Shown here: in pieces, positions 35,600 through 46,518 of the stretch
How positions within the stretch are numbered: the first letter of the stretch is position 1
Layout of the letters: the number at the start of each line of letters is the position of its first letter
Source of the DNA: Zygnema cylindricum
Lineage: Eukaryota; Streptophyta; Zygnematophyceae; Zygnematales; Zygnemataceae
Assembly: GCA_037447655.1 (NCBI GenBank)
Contig: JBBHKE010002363.1
Coordinates: 129,286-193,285, forward strand
Reading direction: 5' to 3'
Length of the DNA: 64,000 nt
Notes under the pieces: generated by a model
Databases searched by the model: none
What the model was told of the DNA's origin: nothing
What the model saw: the letters and a program-made list of their open reading frames with translations, nothing else
Position numbers and translations under genes: made by a program

Positions 35600-36907
35600 T
35601 AAAATTGAAGACTTAAATGATAAAATGACAAGATTAATGGCAATTTGTATGTTTTTTGAGATAAAAAAAAAAGATAAAAAAGTTAAATTTTCTGTAACCG
35701 ATTTCTGTTTCTTTTTGTGCCAAAAATCCAAAATGTGAGCATAGCTTTGCAACTATACCTAGAATTTTGCAATATTAAATTGGACTTTTTATACTAGATA
35801 TTGCGATCCTAGTTGGAATTTTGCAACCCGAGATTAAATTCAGTAATTCTTACATTAACTTTACAATTCTAAGTTGTTTTTTGCAGGTATCGTACAATTA
35901 ACCGCTTCAAAGTAAATGGAAGAATCATGTGTTTTGCAAAATAATTCGAGGAATTTTTTGGCAGCTGGTTGTTGTTTGTTAAGGGTAATTTAGTGTTGTG
36001 TTATTTTCTCATTGACTCATTTCGTCCACTTTAAATCTGCTAGTCCGTATTCCACTTGTTTAGTACGCTCTCCAGCCATTACGTTTTGTCCTTTGTCCAT
36101 TACTATTTCTTCTATGGCGTCGGTTACATTTGTCCCGTAGATTTTGTCTTTACTTACTTTCGTAGTTAGCCGCCCAAATCTTGCTTTATGTAATGACTTA
36201 CATTTATTGATCCCAGTTATTAGTATTTTTGACATTGTATGAATGTACTCTTTTCCTTAAATGAAAATCAATCTATAAATGGAAACCCAAATGCATTGAT
36301 TTACTCTGTCAACCACCTCCAATAATATTAAATGATGTGTATAGTTGATCTATTCATTAAGAACATTTTTGGCAAATGTTTGTAATGACCACAACACTTA
36401 TGGGGTAGGCTTACCATGTTTTTTTTAAGATAATGTTTCCAAATTTTTATTTTATTTAATGTCATCATGTTAGAATGACAAGCTATTTTCTTTTACCAAT
36501 TTGCAAAAACTTATTTGTTATTCCTTGATCCTTTATATTTAACACCTTTGTCCGAAATTATATCTATTTCTTTCTTTTCCGAAAGAGAACACAAAGTAAT
36601 GTCGCAGAAGCACTCAAAATAGACACATTTACATCACGTTGAAGAAGAAAGATTTCAAAGAAAAAATTCTCCCATTATAAAATACCAGAATCATATACTA
36701 TTTCTTCATTCCTTTCACTTTATAAACTAACTTCTCTCACATAACAAAAAAATGCATTCTGCTACAACATCCATTTTTTAACAAACCAATAAATGGCACA
36801 TTTTTCTATCCTCTCCCCCCTCCCCCTCCCTCCCCCTCCCTCCCCTACCCCTCCCACACCCCTTCCCCCTCCCCAAGTCCATATATGGCACATTTTTCTT
36901 TCCTCTC
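35600..36907. other. AT-rich stretch, no supported gene
   Basis: Nothing recognisable. A 72-codon minus-strand frame at 36017-36235 (MSKILITGINKCKSLHKARF...) ends in a plausible charged tail but matches no family I know. From 36800 to 36900 there is a C-rich tract (CCCTCCCCCTCCCTCC) directly left of the LTR fragment. Confidence 0.5.
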
Positions 36908-37186
36908 CTGTCGAGCATGCCTGAGTAACGTGAGGGAAGGGCCCACAGCCGAGTCGTCGGCATCGGAGTCCTGCAAATAACCCCCAAATACGATTGCTTC
37001 CCAGAATGATGATCATGCCCAATGCTGCCCACATCCCTCCCATAGATATGCACGCAAAATATGAGAGACGCTCGGACAGAGAAAAGGAATGAGTGTATGG
37101 GAAGGCGAAAGGAATCCCCTCCCCCTTCTTTTCCCCCACCTGGCCGGGGAAAGGGTTTGGGGTCTCGTTAGTGGGATGATATCCCA
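36908..37186 (-). repeat. Truncated LTR of the element H family
   Basis: On the minus strand it starts TGGGATATCATCCCA at 37186 and matches the 3' LTR of element H (43596-43876) over about 280 bp. It is cut off near 36908. The first 15 bases are an inverted repeat (TGGGAT-ATC-ATCCCA). No polypurine tract precedes it, so this is the outer end of an LTR whose element is gone, or a truncated solo LTR. Confidence 0.75.
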
Positions 37187-37207
37187 ATTTTAAACACAAG
37201 ACCTAAT

Positions 37208-38855
37208 GTGAAGGGTTTAGGTGCAGATTTACCTTCTGGACTCCCTCCGGCTCTTCGGGGAGAGACTACCTTTGTCTTGGTGGAGGTGTCTACTGCCGTG
37301 GAGGCTTTTTTGGAGTTACGACCTGACGAGAGGATTCACATTCCGTTGAGGAAGCCAACGCCTCCTTCCAATTCTCCCAGAGGATCTTCGGAGCTCCCAC
37401 CTTCTCCTCCTCCGCCTTATTCCTCTCACTCCGCGAGACCCACCACAGAGCCCCGAGAGTGTCCCGCCTCCTCTCCTTCGCCATCCGTTTCTTGTGCTGC
37501 ATCTATCCGTGGGTCCCCTAGTCCGCGTATGTTACCCTACAAATATGACGTACCCGCCTATTCACCTCCTCACCGACGCTCTCCTTCCTCCAGCTCCGGA
37601 ACTCCACCTCTCGAGACCTCTAGGAGGCGAGCCAAGAGACAGACACCTTTTCCCACCAGGGCTATGCAGTCTCCGTCTCCATCTCCTTCCCCGTCTCCGC
37701 CACCGGCCATCCCACAAAAGCATTTGAACAAGCCTCGTCTCCACATTCTTTCGGTGGAAACCGTGCTCCAAAAGGCACAATATTCTTCTGGATATAGAGG
37801 AGTAGTGGGGAACATCCTTCCTCCAACCATATTTTTAAGCTCAAGTACTTCCTCTGTGGGAGGGGGATTCACACCTCTCAAGCCGCACCTTCTACCAGCA
37901 GAGGACTCGGTTCCGGGCCCGAGGAAGAGGATACCGGAGTCATCTCGCTAGCTCACTTTCTAAGCCCCACCGGGCCTTCCTCTTCCCCTTTCACCAATTA
38001 TGGAGAGGAAGAAAAAGAAATGGGGGATATCCGGATCTTTACAGGAGATACCTCGGGGATCACATTTTTCAGATTTTGAGTTGTTGTGGAAATCTTTCAC
38101 ACAATCCGAAATCAATAAGTACTGGGGAGGAGCCATCCCGGATGACTTCGAAAACACCCTCTTTCCCATGATGGTCAACTACCTTTCTGGAGAGGCGTTG
38201 GCGGATTAAAACCAGCGTCAACCTCTTTTGATGTCTCCTAGCATCAACATCTCGGATCCCGCCTTTGATGCTGCAGTTTTACAAGCTGAGGCTAACTTGG
38301 CTGCGGCGGCCACAACTCTTGTGACGGCTACCTTCACACAGGACATGAAACTATAGGCACAGGGTATCGCCTATGTTAACCAGCTGCAAGTAATCCAGGC
38401 AGCCCAGGCAGCAATTCGCATGGTGGCCAATCCCAACCCTTCTACAACCCTACTTAACATCTAGAGACTCCTTTACATGGAGATGAATGAGTTTGCAATC
38501 AAGGAATTGACGAAATTCCGATGTTTGAATAACGAGACTCCGCAGACCCTCTTTAATCGACTCTCCAGCCTTTGTTAGAAGACAAAGCTGTCCACTATTG
38601 ATCTTTCGACGATGGCCACCAAATATTTCATCGCCGTCCGTAATTCATTCGGGCCAATTGGGCAGACTGCTCTAAACAATTGGATTGCCGGACAGGCAAA
38701 TCAGGACATTAATCCCTCAGTCAAGGAAACTTTGCTGGTGGCGATGAAGTTGTACGACCACTTCGTCCACAGTGTGGCAAGGGAGAAAGCCGTGACCGGC
38801 AAGTCCCTCGCTAATTTTGCAAGATTCTCCTTGGAAACCTCCTAGAGTGAGGAGG
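37208..38855 (+). pseudogene. Gag-like region of Ty3 relic G
   Basis: The first frame (37208-37951, 247 codons) is Pro/Ser-rich and low complexity. A second at 38000-38209 reads HFSDFELLWKSFTQSEINKYW and is followed, with stops at 38207, 38356, 38463 and 38577, by an Ala/Gln-rich helical region (38240-38460) and LSTMATKYFIAVRNSFGPIG (38604 onward) up to 38844. Helix-rich, with no enzymatic motif, which fits a Gag/capsid region. The N-terminal Pro-rich part resembles the acidic/Pro-rich N-terminus at the right edge of the window in being low complexity, but not in sequence. No protease or RT follows, so the element is gag only. Confidence 0.5.
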
Positions 38856-39039
38856 AGAAATCTGAACTTCAAGCTTTCGGAAGCTCAAAGGGAAGCAAGT
38901 GGATGAGAGCGGGTCACAGCCTGCAATCAGAGTAGACGAAAGAGTTTTTCTTAAAAATTGCTTCCTCTACGGAAAGTTGATCACACTTGTTCCCTCAAAA
39001 CCCACTGTCTTGATCCAAGGGGTTTCAGTTTACTCAGCG

Positions 39040-39316
39040 ATGGTCACTCCAAAGCAAAGAGAACTCCAGATGAAGACACAAATGCACTACCACGTACAAA
39101 TATATAGGTAATAGGATTAGCTTTCTAGATTTAACAATATCACCTTGCCCCAGAAAAGAGAATAAATGAAAGAGCATGTGAAAAATATTAATGCAAGCTT
39201 AACATACCCCAGCAATAAACGATGACAATGAGAGAAAAAGGCGACCCCTTTCCAGGTAGTATCGTAAATAGGTATGGTGCGCCTTGAACCTCCGGGGTCC
39301 GCAGCTCGGAACCGAC
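39040..39316 (+). repeat. ~280-bp dispersed repeat, copy 1
   Basis: Matches 42498-42785 in the same orientation (ATGGTCACTCCAAAGCAAAG ... GCAGCTCGGAACCGAC). One copy lies after gag relic G and the other beyond the 3' LTR start of element H. It is probably part of a Ty3 LTR or leader; its boundaries are not resolved. Confidence 0.75.
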
Positions 39317-41508
39317 AGTAGAAATCGATGGTTATTTTATTATTTTCTAGGTCTAAATTGGAATATAGAAAGAAACCGAGGAATTCTGCCTCTTACTTCT
39401 CTCTCCAACTCCCACACTTGTTGCAGTCACTGAGAAGTTGGAGAGGAAGCTAGAGCCATGGCTACCTAGGCTATCCAAAGGTTTAAAGGAAATTGATTAG
39501 TTAATTTACAGATAGGTAGGTTTATTTACTAAAAGGAGTATGTCAGTAACAAGATTTGATCCTGGTACATGCCGACCGTCAGAACGCCAGTAGCTGGTAG
39601 TCTTAACCGTTAATTCTAGAAAATACGATACATACTATAGGGTTTGATATTTATTTAAATGTTAACACGTAGGAAAATTCATTTAACGGCGGATGTTTAC
39701 GGTTACATAGATCCCGTTATGTAAACGTACAGATTTCGGTATGGACAAGAAACAAGAACCGCGCATTTTGTTTCTTTTACAAAACAAATACCGCACAAGC
39801 ATTTATGACGCCTACGATTGAAATTTGCATTCAATCGGACGACAGAAAGGAAAGTCGAGATCGCGAAAGAGATTCTCGGCGGTTTGTGGTCATTGCCACA
39901 TCGGATGACACGTGGCACGATGAATTTGGATCGCGGCATCTCCGAGAATTATAGGACTGAATCTGGATATGACATGTGTCGACATTTAGGCCATGTCGTA
40001 CAATATCCGTACATAAAGAACACCGGCAACTGTACTTTTATGTACGGCAGTGTAATATGATTGGTGCCATACACCAGTAGATAGAGCTTTAGAGAGAGAT
40101 AGGACTTAGAAAAATTGGTAGATAGGACCCTCTCTCCCAGAGAGCTTTTGTATAAAAGGTCAAATTTGACCCTCTATAACTTACTGCTCAGTGGAGCAAA
40201 TTCAGAGATTCTTTTTGCTATCGACTCAGGGGAGTCTTGCCTTCACAAGGGTGTAGGTGGTCAAAGCTTTTGTTTGCCAGGGTGGCTGTTATTCGTGCTG
40301 AAAGACAAAGGGGTCAGGGTTATCCTAGAGGCTTCGTGTGAGCTGCTTACTCTGAGTTCATATGGAGGTCTCAAAGTTGCAGGTTATGGGCCCACCATCT
40401 AGGGTGCCCATATTCAATCGAGTTGGCTTCATATACTGGGAAAGTTTGATGATAGGAGCTCTATGTGAGAATATGTTTAAGGGAATAATAAGTGGAAGGG
40501 TGAGGCGTCCATCCAGTCTTGGGATACCTCCATGGTTTACAGGAGGCAAATTCTCTAGAGATGCAGATCCATCTTCAACGGAGGAGACAAAGGAAGGAGA
40601 GGTGGTGGACAAAGAAAAGGAGAAGGAGACGACCACACCAATAGCAACGGGTTCGGCATTCATATCACCTATTCCGAGGAACGAGGAGAATGATATTGAT
40701 ACCTGGGAATTTAACAATATGGCGGCAAAGCACTTTATCCTCCCCCACCTTACTCAAAGACTTGCATGTCCTCATTTGCAGGTAGAAAGGGCATCCGATC
40801 TTTGGATGGCTCTCATAGAGATGTACCAAAGTGGTACGATTCTACAGCAACAGTTGGCTGATCAGAAAGTTAAAGAGTACGAATACAAAAGGGGGAAGAT
40901 TTTGGATTTTTGCAATGAGCTTGCTACATTTTTCATGGAGCTAGAGAGTGCTGGAAAAGATTTTAGTGAAAAAGAAAAGGTTAACTGTCTACTGATGAAG
41001 TTACCCGATGAGTTTGAGAACATAGTGAACCGTGTGCAGGAATTGCCGGACTCAAGGTGGATATGTAACTCAGTGGTAGGAATGATTCTCGTTCGGGAGA
41101 ATACAATTGAGATCCGAAGGGGAAGAAAGAGTGGGCAAGCCTTGGCAGTTGAGACTGACTGGAGGAACAAGGATTCTCGGAGAACGGTCGGAAATTACGG
41201 AGGGGGGGAGCACAAAAATCAGACCGACGAGTTCGGACTAAGGGCTCCCAAGGGTTTAAGTCATTTCTGTAAGAAACCAGGGCACTATATGGCGGAGTGC
41301 ACTAAACTAAACGAGCTTCGGTTAAAGAAGGGGCAGACCGGTGGAACCCCGAGAGGAAAGAAAAACGCCCTTGTGACACATGTACATGAGGTGGAATCTA
41401 AAGACAAGGACGATGAGCTCCTATTGGATGAGGAGTTGGAAGCTACAAACGAGGTAAAAATTCCACGAAAGCAAAAATGTGCTTTCGGTGGATTGAAAGG
41501 TGAAGCGA
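39317..41508 (+). mobile_element. Truncated copia element I
   Basis: The LTR is 39317-40381 (1065 bp; first bases AG instead of TG), followed by an exact primer-binding site GGTTATGGGCCCACC (40382-40396) and gag, then truncated at about 41508. M subfamily. TATAAAA box at 40151-40157. Confidence 0.88.
40362..41508 (+). pseudogene. Gag of element I, truncated before protease
   Basis: The longest open copia gag of its subfamily here. The ATG lies in the LTR (MEVSKLQVMGPPSRVPIF), then EFNNMAAKHFILPHLTQRLA, LADQKVKEYEYKRGKILDF, KLPDEFENIVNRVQELPDSR. The zinc knuckle reads SHFCKKPGHYMAEC, with the first cysteine changed to serine. Copia similarity ends after CAFGGLKGEA (41505), exactly where the D-S-G-A protease should start. 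The frame then runs on to 41561 in foreign sequence. Confidence 0.85.
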
Positions 41509-42497
41509 CAGGTGGCATTTATGGAAAAGGACGCGACGGTACAAAGAATCCTATTTTATAAGAGTACTTAAAATTGGTAAGCGTAATTTATGGCGAAGTA
41601 CGTAATTGCGGTACGGACAAATTTGGATGGTTTGACGTCGTTTCGTCAAGTGGAATTTGGGATTACGTGGCGCGACATCGAGGGTGCCGAACAAGAGCGA
41701 CGGACGGTGGACAAAGGCCGCCGGTATTTTTCAAGTAGTGGTGACGCGAAATAGCGTCAATCACACAATATCTATTTTTGGACGGCTCGGATTGTTTTAC
41801 GAGATTCGTGGAGTCTTGTTGACTTACACGCAATGACTCATTATACGATTTTGTTGTCGGTGTAAATATTTGGTTAAACATGGTTTTGTCTTTTTGTGAA
41901 TTAGTTATTAGTGTACTTTTACTCATTTTGACATACCTTGAAGTATTCGGGTATATTAACTTTAATTGAGGTAGCTGGTAGATAGCGTACGGCTGGTATG
42001 TCCCCGTACATTTAGTAGTGAGCTCTAGTTTATATTTGTAGGACTTAGTCAATTTAAGACATAGGAACTTTCTGTACCAAAAACTGTTTATGGTCATTTT
42101 TGATAATTGTGTGTGAGTATTGCTCTCAGATCTGTTGGCAAAATTATATGAAATTTTGCATGTATGTTCCTCCTTGTATTGTTTACGTTGCTAAAGATTT
42201 CAGGCCTATTGTGTGACTGGTCTGTGTTTTATTTCATTGTGAATCTGCCGGTTTTATCAAAGTTATGGCAGTCTGTTTTTCTGCAACTTTGACCAGATGA
42301 TGTGATCACTCTGTTCATTATATTTGTCTAAAACTTTGCGAGGTTATTTTGTAGCCTAGAAACTATCAGTGTTTGCAGTTTCAGTTTGTTTTGATAATTC
42401 TGTAGAATTCTGTGTTGATTCAAAGTAGGCTGTTTTTGGGTAGTCTGTGGTGCTTCCGAGGGTAAATCCATGGCTGAAAATGGCTATGGACAACACG
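41509..42497. other. Unassigned sequence between relics I and H
   Basis: No coding similarity recognised. GTAC-rich words and GTACGTAATTGCGGTACGG resemble LTR U3 sequence, so it may be an LTR of an unrecognised family. Confidence 0.4.
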
Positions 42498-42785
42498 GGA
42501 TGGTCACTCCAAAGCAAAGATAACTCCAGATGAAGACACAAATGTACTACCACGTAGAAATATGTATATAGGTAATAAGATTGGCTTTCCAGATTTAACA
42601 ATATCACCTTGCCCCCGAAAAGAAAATAAAGGAAAGAGAATGTGAAATATAGCGAAGCAAGCTTAACATACCCCAGCAATAAACGATGACAATGAGAAAA
42701 AGGCGAACCCTCTCCCGATAGGATTGTAAATAGGCATGATGCTCCTTCAACACCTGGTGTCCGCAGCTCGGAACCGACCAGACTC
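42498..42785 (+). repeat. ~280-bp dispersed repeat, copy 2
   Basis: Matches 39040-39316. It probably belongs to the 3' part of the H LTR on the minus strand. Confidence 0.7.
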
Positions 42786-43595
42786 TTCTCTGTTTCAAAC
42801 AGCAAAAAGTCCAAAAATCACCCAAAAAGCAGATAGTGCCAACTAACTGCCCGGATTGTGATTCCCACAAAAGACAAATCCAAAACCAAGATGGCAATAG
42901 ATTCAAAACAGAACAAAAATTCTCCAAAAGAAGGTTTGTTGGTTTTTTGAGGGTTTTCACAGGAAAGAGTACTGAAAAGCAACCTGTCTCCTTCGTTCCC
43001 AAGTGCCTTATACATCAAAGTTTGTCAAATTGCAGGCCCAAAAGTCAAAGCTACGCTATTAACCAATGAGCGGCAAGCAAGTGCAATTGAACTAGCAGAA
43101 GACTGAATAATCCGTACTTCACTCGGGGCAAAAAGTTCTGCTCCGGACTGCGGCTAGATCCGCGGCCGGAAGTAATTTTTTGGTCCACTATAATATGACA
43201 AAGTCCTGAAAAGGACACTAACTTGCCAAACTTAGACCTAACGTAATTAATGGACAAAAAGTCAGCTGAGCTTGAGCTAAATTCCTACTGATGGCTAACA
43301 GCATAATCTAGATGCAAATATAGAAAGTTACGTGGCAATCCACAATGTACCCCCCACGGAGGCTGTCGCAAACTGGTCCCATGTAACAGAATTGCAATCT
43401 TTGAAGCGGTAGAACTTGGTCATTTGGCCTCCGTTAGACGCGAAATAACGTGTGTTCTGCTCAGTTTAGGAAATACAAGGATCTCCTCTCGCTTGGTGCG
43501 CTCATTCCTCCGTTTTGTGAAGAATGTACAGGGTAAAAAGGGTTCGAAATCCTTGGTGAAATACGGGTGTGCCTGAAAAGCATACGAGCTTGACA

Positions 43596-43876
43596 GCTAT
43601 CGAGCGTGCCTGAGTTACTTGAGAGAAGGGCCCACAACCAAGAGTCGTCGGCATTGGAATCCTGCAAATAACCCCCAAATGCGAATGCTTCCCAGAATGA
43701 TGATCATGCCCAATGCTGCCCACATACCTCCCATAGATATGCATGCAAATAGGAGAGAAGCTCAGACAGGGAAAAAGAATGATCGTATGGGAAGGCGAAA
43801 GGAATCCCCTCCCCCTTCCATTCCCCCACCTGGCCGGGGAAAGGGTTTGGGGTCTTGGTAGTGGGATGATATCCTA
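43596..43876 (-). repeat. Start of the 3' LTR of element H
   Basis: On the minus strand it begins TAGGATATCATCCCAC (terminal TG mutated to TA), directly after a polypurine tract, and matches the truncated LTR at 36908-37186. The LTR must continue left of 43596, but its end cannot be placed; 42498 is a candidate. Confidence 0.75.
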
Positions 43877-43919
43877 ATTTCCCCCACTTTTAGTCAACCG
43901 TGACTAAGACATAAAATTA

Positions 43920-44303
43920 CCCGTCCTATTTGCAGTTCCCACATAACCATGTGATGGAGGGTAGAGAGCGTGGCTCCCAAGAGGATGGGAGACAAGCTAA
44001 ATGCGAGCTTTGACCACAATGATTGCAGATCAATAAGTCGAGCAGCTAGGAGGAGTGATTGTAAACTGATGAACATGAAGGAGGATCGGTAAAGTACGTT
44101 AAGTGAAAAGTGGGTTCATCCTCTAGTCCCCGAAGATGGCAAGGGGCCACATTGATCTGATTATCTTTAATTCTTCGACCATCCTTTCCCTCCAATATAA
44201 GCACCCCTTTATTGGAAACCTCAACCACTTTCAAAATTACTCGCCTGGCATAAATATCCCGCGTGTCCTTTAGTTCCATCCGATAAAAAAAGTTCCCCGA
44301 CAT
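43920..44303 (-). pseudogene. Integrase C-terminus and PHD finger of element H
   Basis: VILKVVEVSNKGVLILEGKD leads to APCHLRGLEDE, then, in the same frame across one TAG (about 44046), CNHCGQSSHLACLP and WLCGNC before a stop near 43922. The spacing C-x2-C-x4-H-x2-C ... W-x-C-x2-C is that of the second half of a PHD finger. An upstream C-S-S-V would be the first ligand pair with one Cys lost. It is the orthologue of the PHD finger in relic O. The polypurine tract follows within about 40 bp, so PHD is the very C-terminus of the polyprotein. Confidence 0.72.
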
Positions 44304-44306
44304 AAA

Positions 44307-45315
44307 TCATCGCTGACGTGGCACATAATTCCCGCTCAGGCGCTGAGAATACCACAACTGATTTCGGTGTTGAGCCGCTTGCAAATATCCCATGGCAAAA
44401 GGCATCTCTCGGTGAAATATTTTGGCTTTGTCCGCGATCAGTTTTGCGACTGTTCCCTTGTCATCCATCTCTGGGAGGCCCACCGCTGGGGCCGATGGAG
44501 CCCCGGGAAGGATGGGATGCCGTCCAAATAAAATGAAGTAAGGACTATAGGAGTTGAGAGAAGCGTGCTTGCTGAAGCTGTAACCCATAGCAATCCACGG
44601 CACCCTCTTGTCCCACTCCCCCAAATCTTCTTCAACTGCAGATTTTTGTAGTGATCTCTTCTGTGTTTGTACGCACCTTTCGGCCAAAGCGTCGCCTTGT
44701 GGGTGGTCACGGCTGGTTAGCCTATGGTCTACAAGGCATTTTTCCAAGAAGTTGGAAAATTCGCTGGCATATTCGGAGCCTTGGTCGGTTAGAACTTTTG
44801 TAGGCGCTCCGAATTCGGTTAAAACCCTCTACAATAATGCATCTGCAATAGCCTTGGACTCCTTTTGGGGAAAAACCACCAACTCGATCCACTTGGAAAA
44901 ATGTTCTATCATGACCAGCACGAAGTGGTTCACCCGCCTGCAGGTCGGAAGAGGTCCCAAAAGATCCAAAGACCACCGATAAAACATTCCCCGGATAGGA
45001 AGCCAATGAAGCTCAGTCTCGCCCATTTTGTCAAAAGCTGCCTTGACTCGGTCGCATGAGGAGCAAGTCTGCACAATTCGGTTGACTTATGTTCGCAACC
45101 CGTGCCACCAATAAGAGCTCGTAACCAGGGACGTGGTCCGCTTGAGTCCGAAGTGTCCACATTGCTGATGGAGATTGGAAATCAAAGTTTCTCAGTGTGA
45201 GTGGGGGAGGAACCACTTTCCTGGTGCTGTCTGACCATTTCCGGAGGAGAACTCCTCGGTCCCAATCGTACGCAGCCATTTGAGTCTGCACTCGAGATAA
45301 TTGGATTCTAATCAA
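44307..45315 (-). pseudogene. Integrase of element H
   Basis: HHCC zinc domain (HQQCGHFGLKR ... VQTCSSCDR, 45160-45040), core with WSLDLLGPLP (first Asp), VLTDQGSEY (second Asp, near 44780) and LAERCVQTQK (Glu, near 44680). All three catalytic acids are present, but a frameshift near 44830 splits the core. The run ends with REMPFAMGYLQAAQHR. Confidence 0.85.
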
Positions 45316-45369
45316 GTGGGGAAGGGGTTCCCCTTGCTGGATAGATTGGAGGGAATCGGGATCGTTTTA

Positions 45370-46518
45370 GGTATCCTTACGATCGACCCATATGGGCGCC
45401 TGCCCCTCCACGTTTGCCGAGAAAGTTGGCAGTTCCTCCCCATATTCGGGAAGCCACATGAAGGCAGAGGATGCTCGAATGAGTCCCACAGGGATTTTCG
45501 GGTCCTCATAATGCCGGGCCCCGGTGGATTCCATGGTGGAGGGATCGGGATTGCGGCTAAGTCCGTCGGCATTGCCATGTATTTCCCATGCCCGGTGAAC
45601 AATGTCGAAATCATATTCTTGCACGATGAGAACCCATCTGGCGCGTTTGCCCGTTAACTTGCTATTTTCCATGATCCATTTTAAGGGTTAGTGGTTCGTG
45701 ATCAGGGTGAAATGGACCCCGTTCAAATAAGGCCGGAAATGCTGGATTGGCCAAACCGCTGCGAGTAGCTCTCCGTGGTAACTGCTATAATTTCCCTCTG
45801 CTTTGTTGTTGCTCCACTTGGCGTAGGCCACCACATATTCAGCTCCGGCATCAGTGACTTAAGCCAAAATTGCTCCCAATCCAAACCTGCTCCAATCAGT
45901 GTAAAGGAAGAAAGGCCTCTGGTGATCAGGCATACGGAGCACTAGGTGTTGCTATAGAGCATCCATCAAGAACTGGAAGGCAATCTTTTGTTCTTCGGCC
46001 CACTACCATTCTTGGTCATTCCGCAATTGCTAATTGAGGGGCTGTGCGTGACTACTGAACTCGGGGATAAACCGACAATAGTAGTTGGCCAGACCCAGAA
46101 AGGTGCGAAGGGCCGAGATGTCCTACGGTGGGGGAAGAGCGTCAAGGGCTGCCACCTTGACCATGTGGGGACCCACAGTCCCGAGAGTCACCTCATGTCC
46201 AAGTTAGATGATCTTCGGTACCCCAAAAATACCTTTGCCCGGGTGATATTTCAAGCTCGCTGCTTGGAGTGCCCGGAGAACAATCTGGACATGCTCCAGG
46301 TTTTCCTCAAAAGTCTTGGAGAATATGATAACGTCATCAATATAGCACCGGGCACAATCGATTCCTCATAGCGTTTTTTCCATTGCCCGTTGGAATTTGG
46401 CTAGTGCATTCTTGAGCCCGAATGGCATGTAAATCCATTCATATAGTCTAAAACCAACCCAAAATGCGGTTCTCTCCCAATGATTCAGTTCCATGGCAAT
46501 CTGGTGAAAACTGTTCTT
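45370..46518 (-). pseudogene. RT palm/thumb and RNase H of element H
   Basis: Resumes left of solo LTR P with NSFHQIAMELNHWERTAFW and IYMPFGLKNALAKFQRAMEKTL. The active site is CYIDDVIIFSKT (about 46340). The thumb carries TFLGLANYYCRFIPEF. RNase H has FFLYTDWSRFGLGAILA, SSYHGELLAAVWPIQHF and the tail GNADGLSRNPD. At least six in-frame stops. Confidence 0.85.

Noticed and set aside
36017-36235. 72-codon minus-strand ORF as a host gene
   Set aside because: No family match and no neighbouring gene signals. The length is within chance for an AT-rich stretch; kept only as a note.
37290-37881. Minus-strand ORFs opposite the relic G gag
   Set aside because: They are shadows of the GC-rich, low-complexity plus-strand frame, with no recognisable domain.
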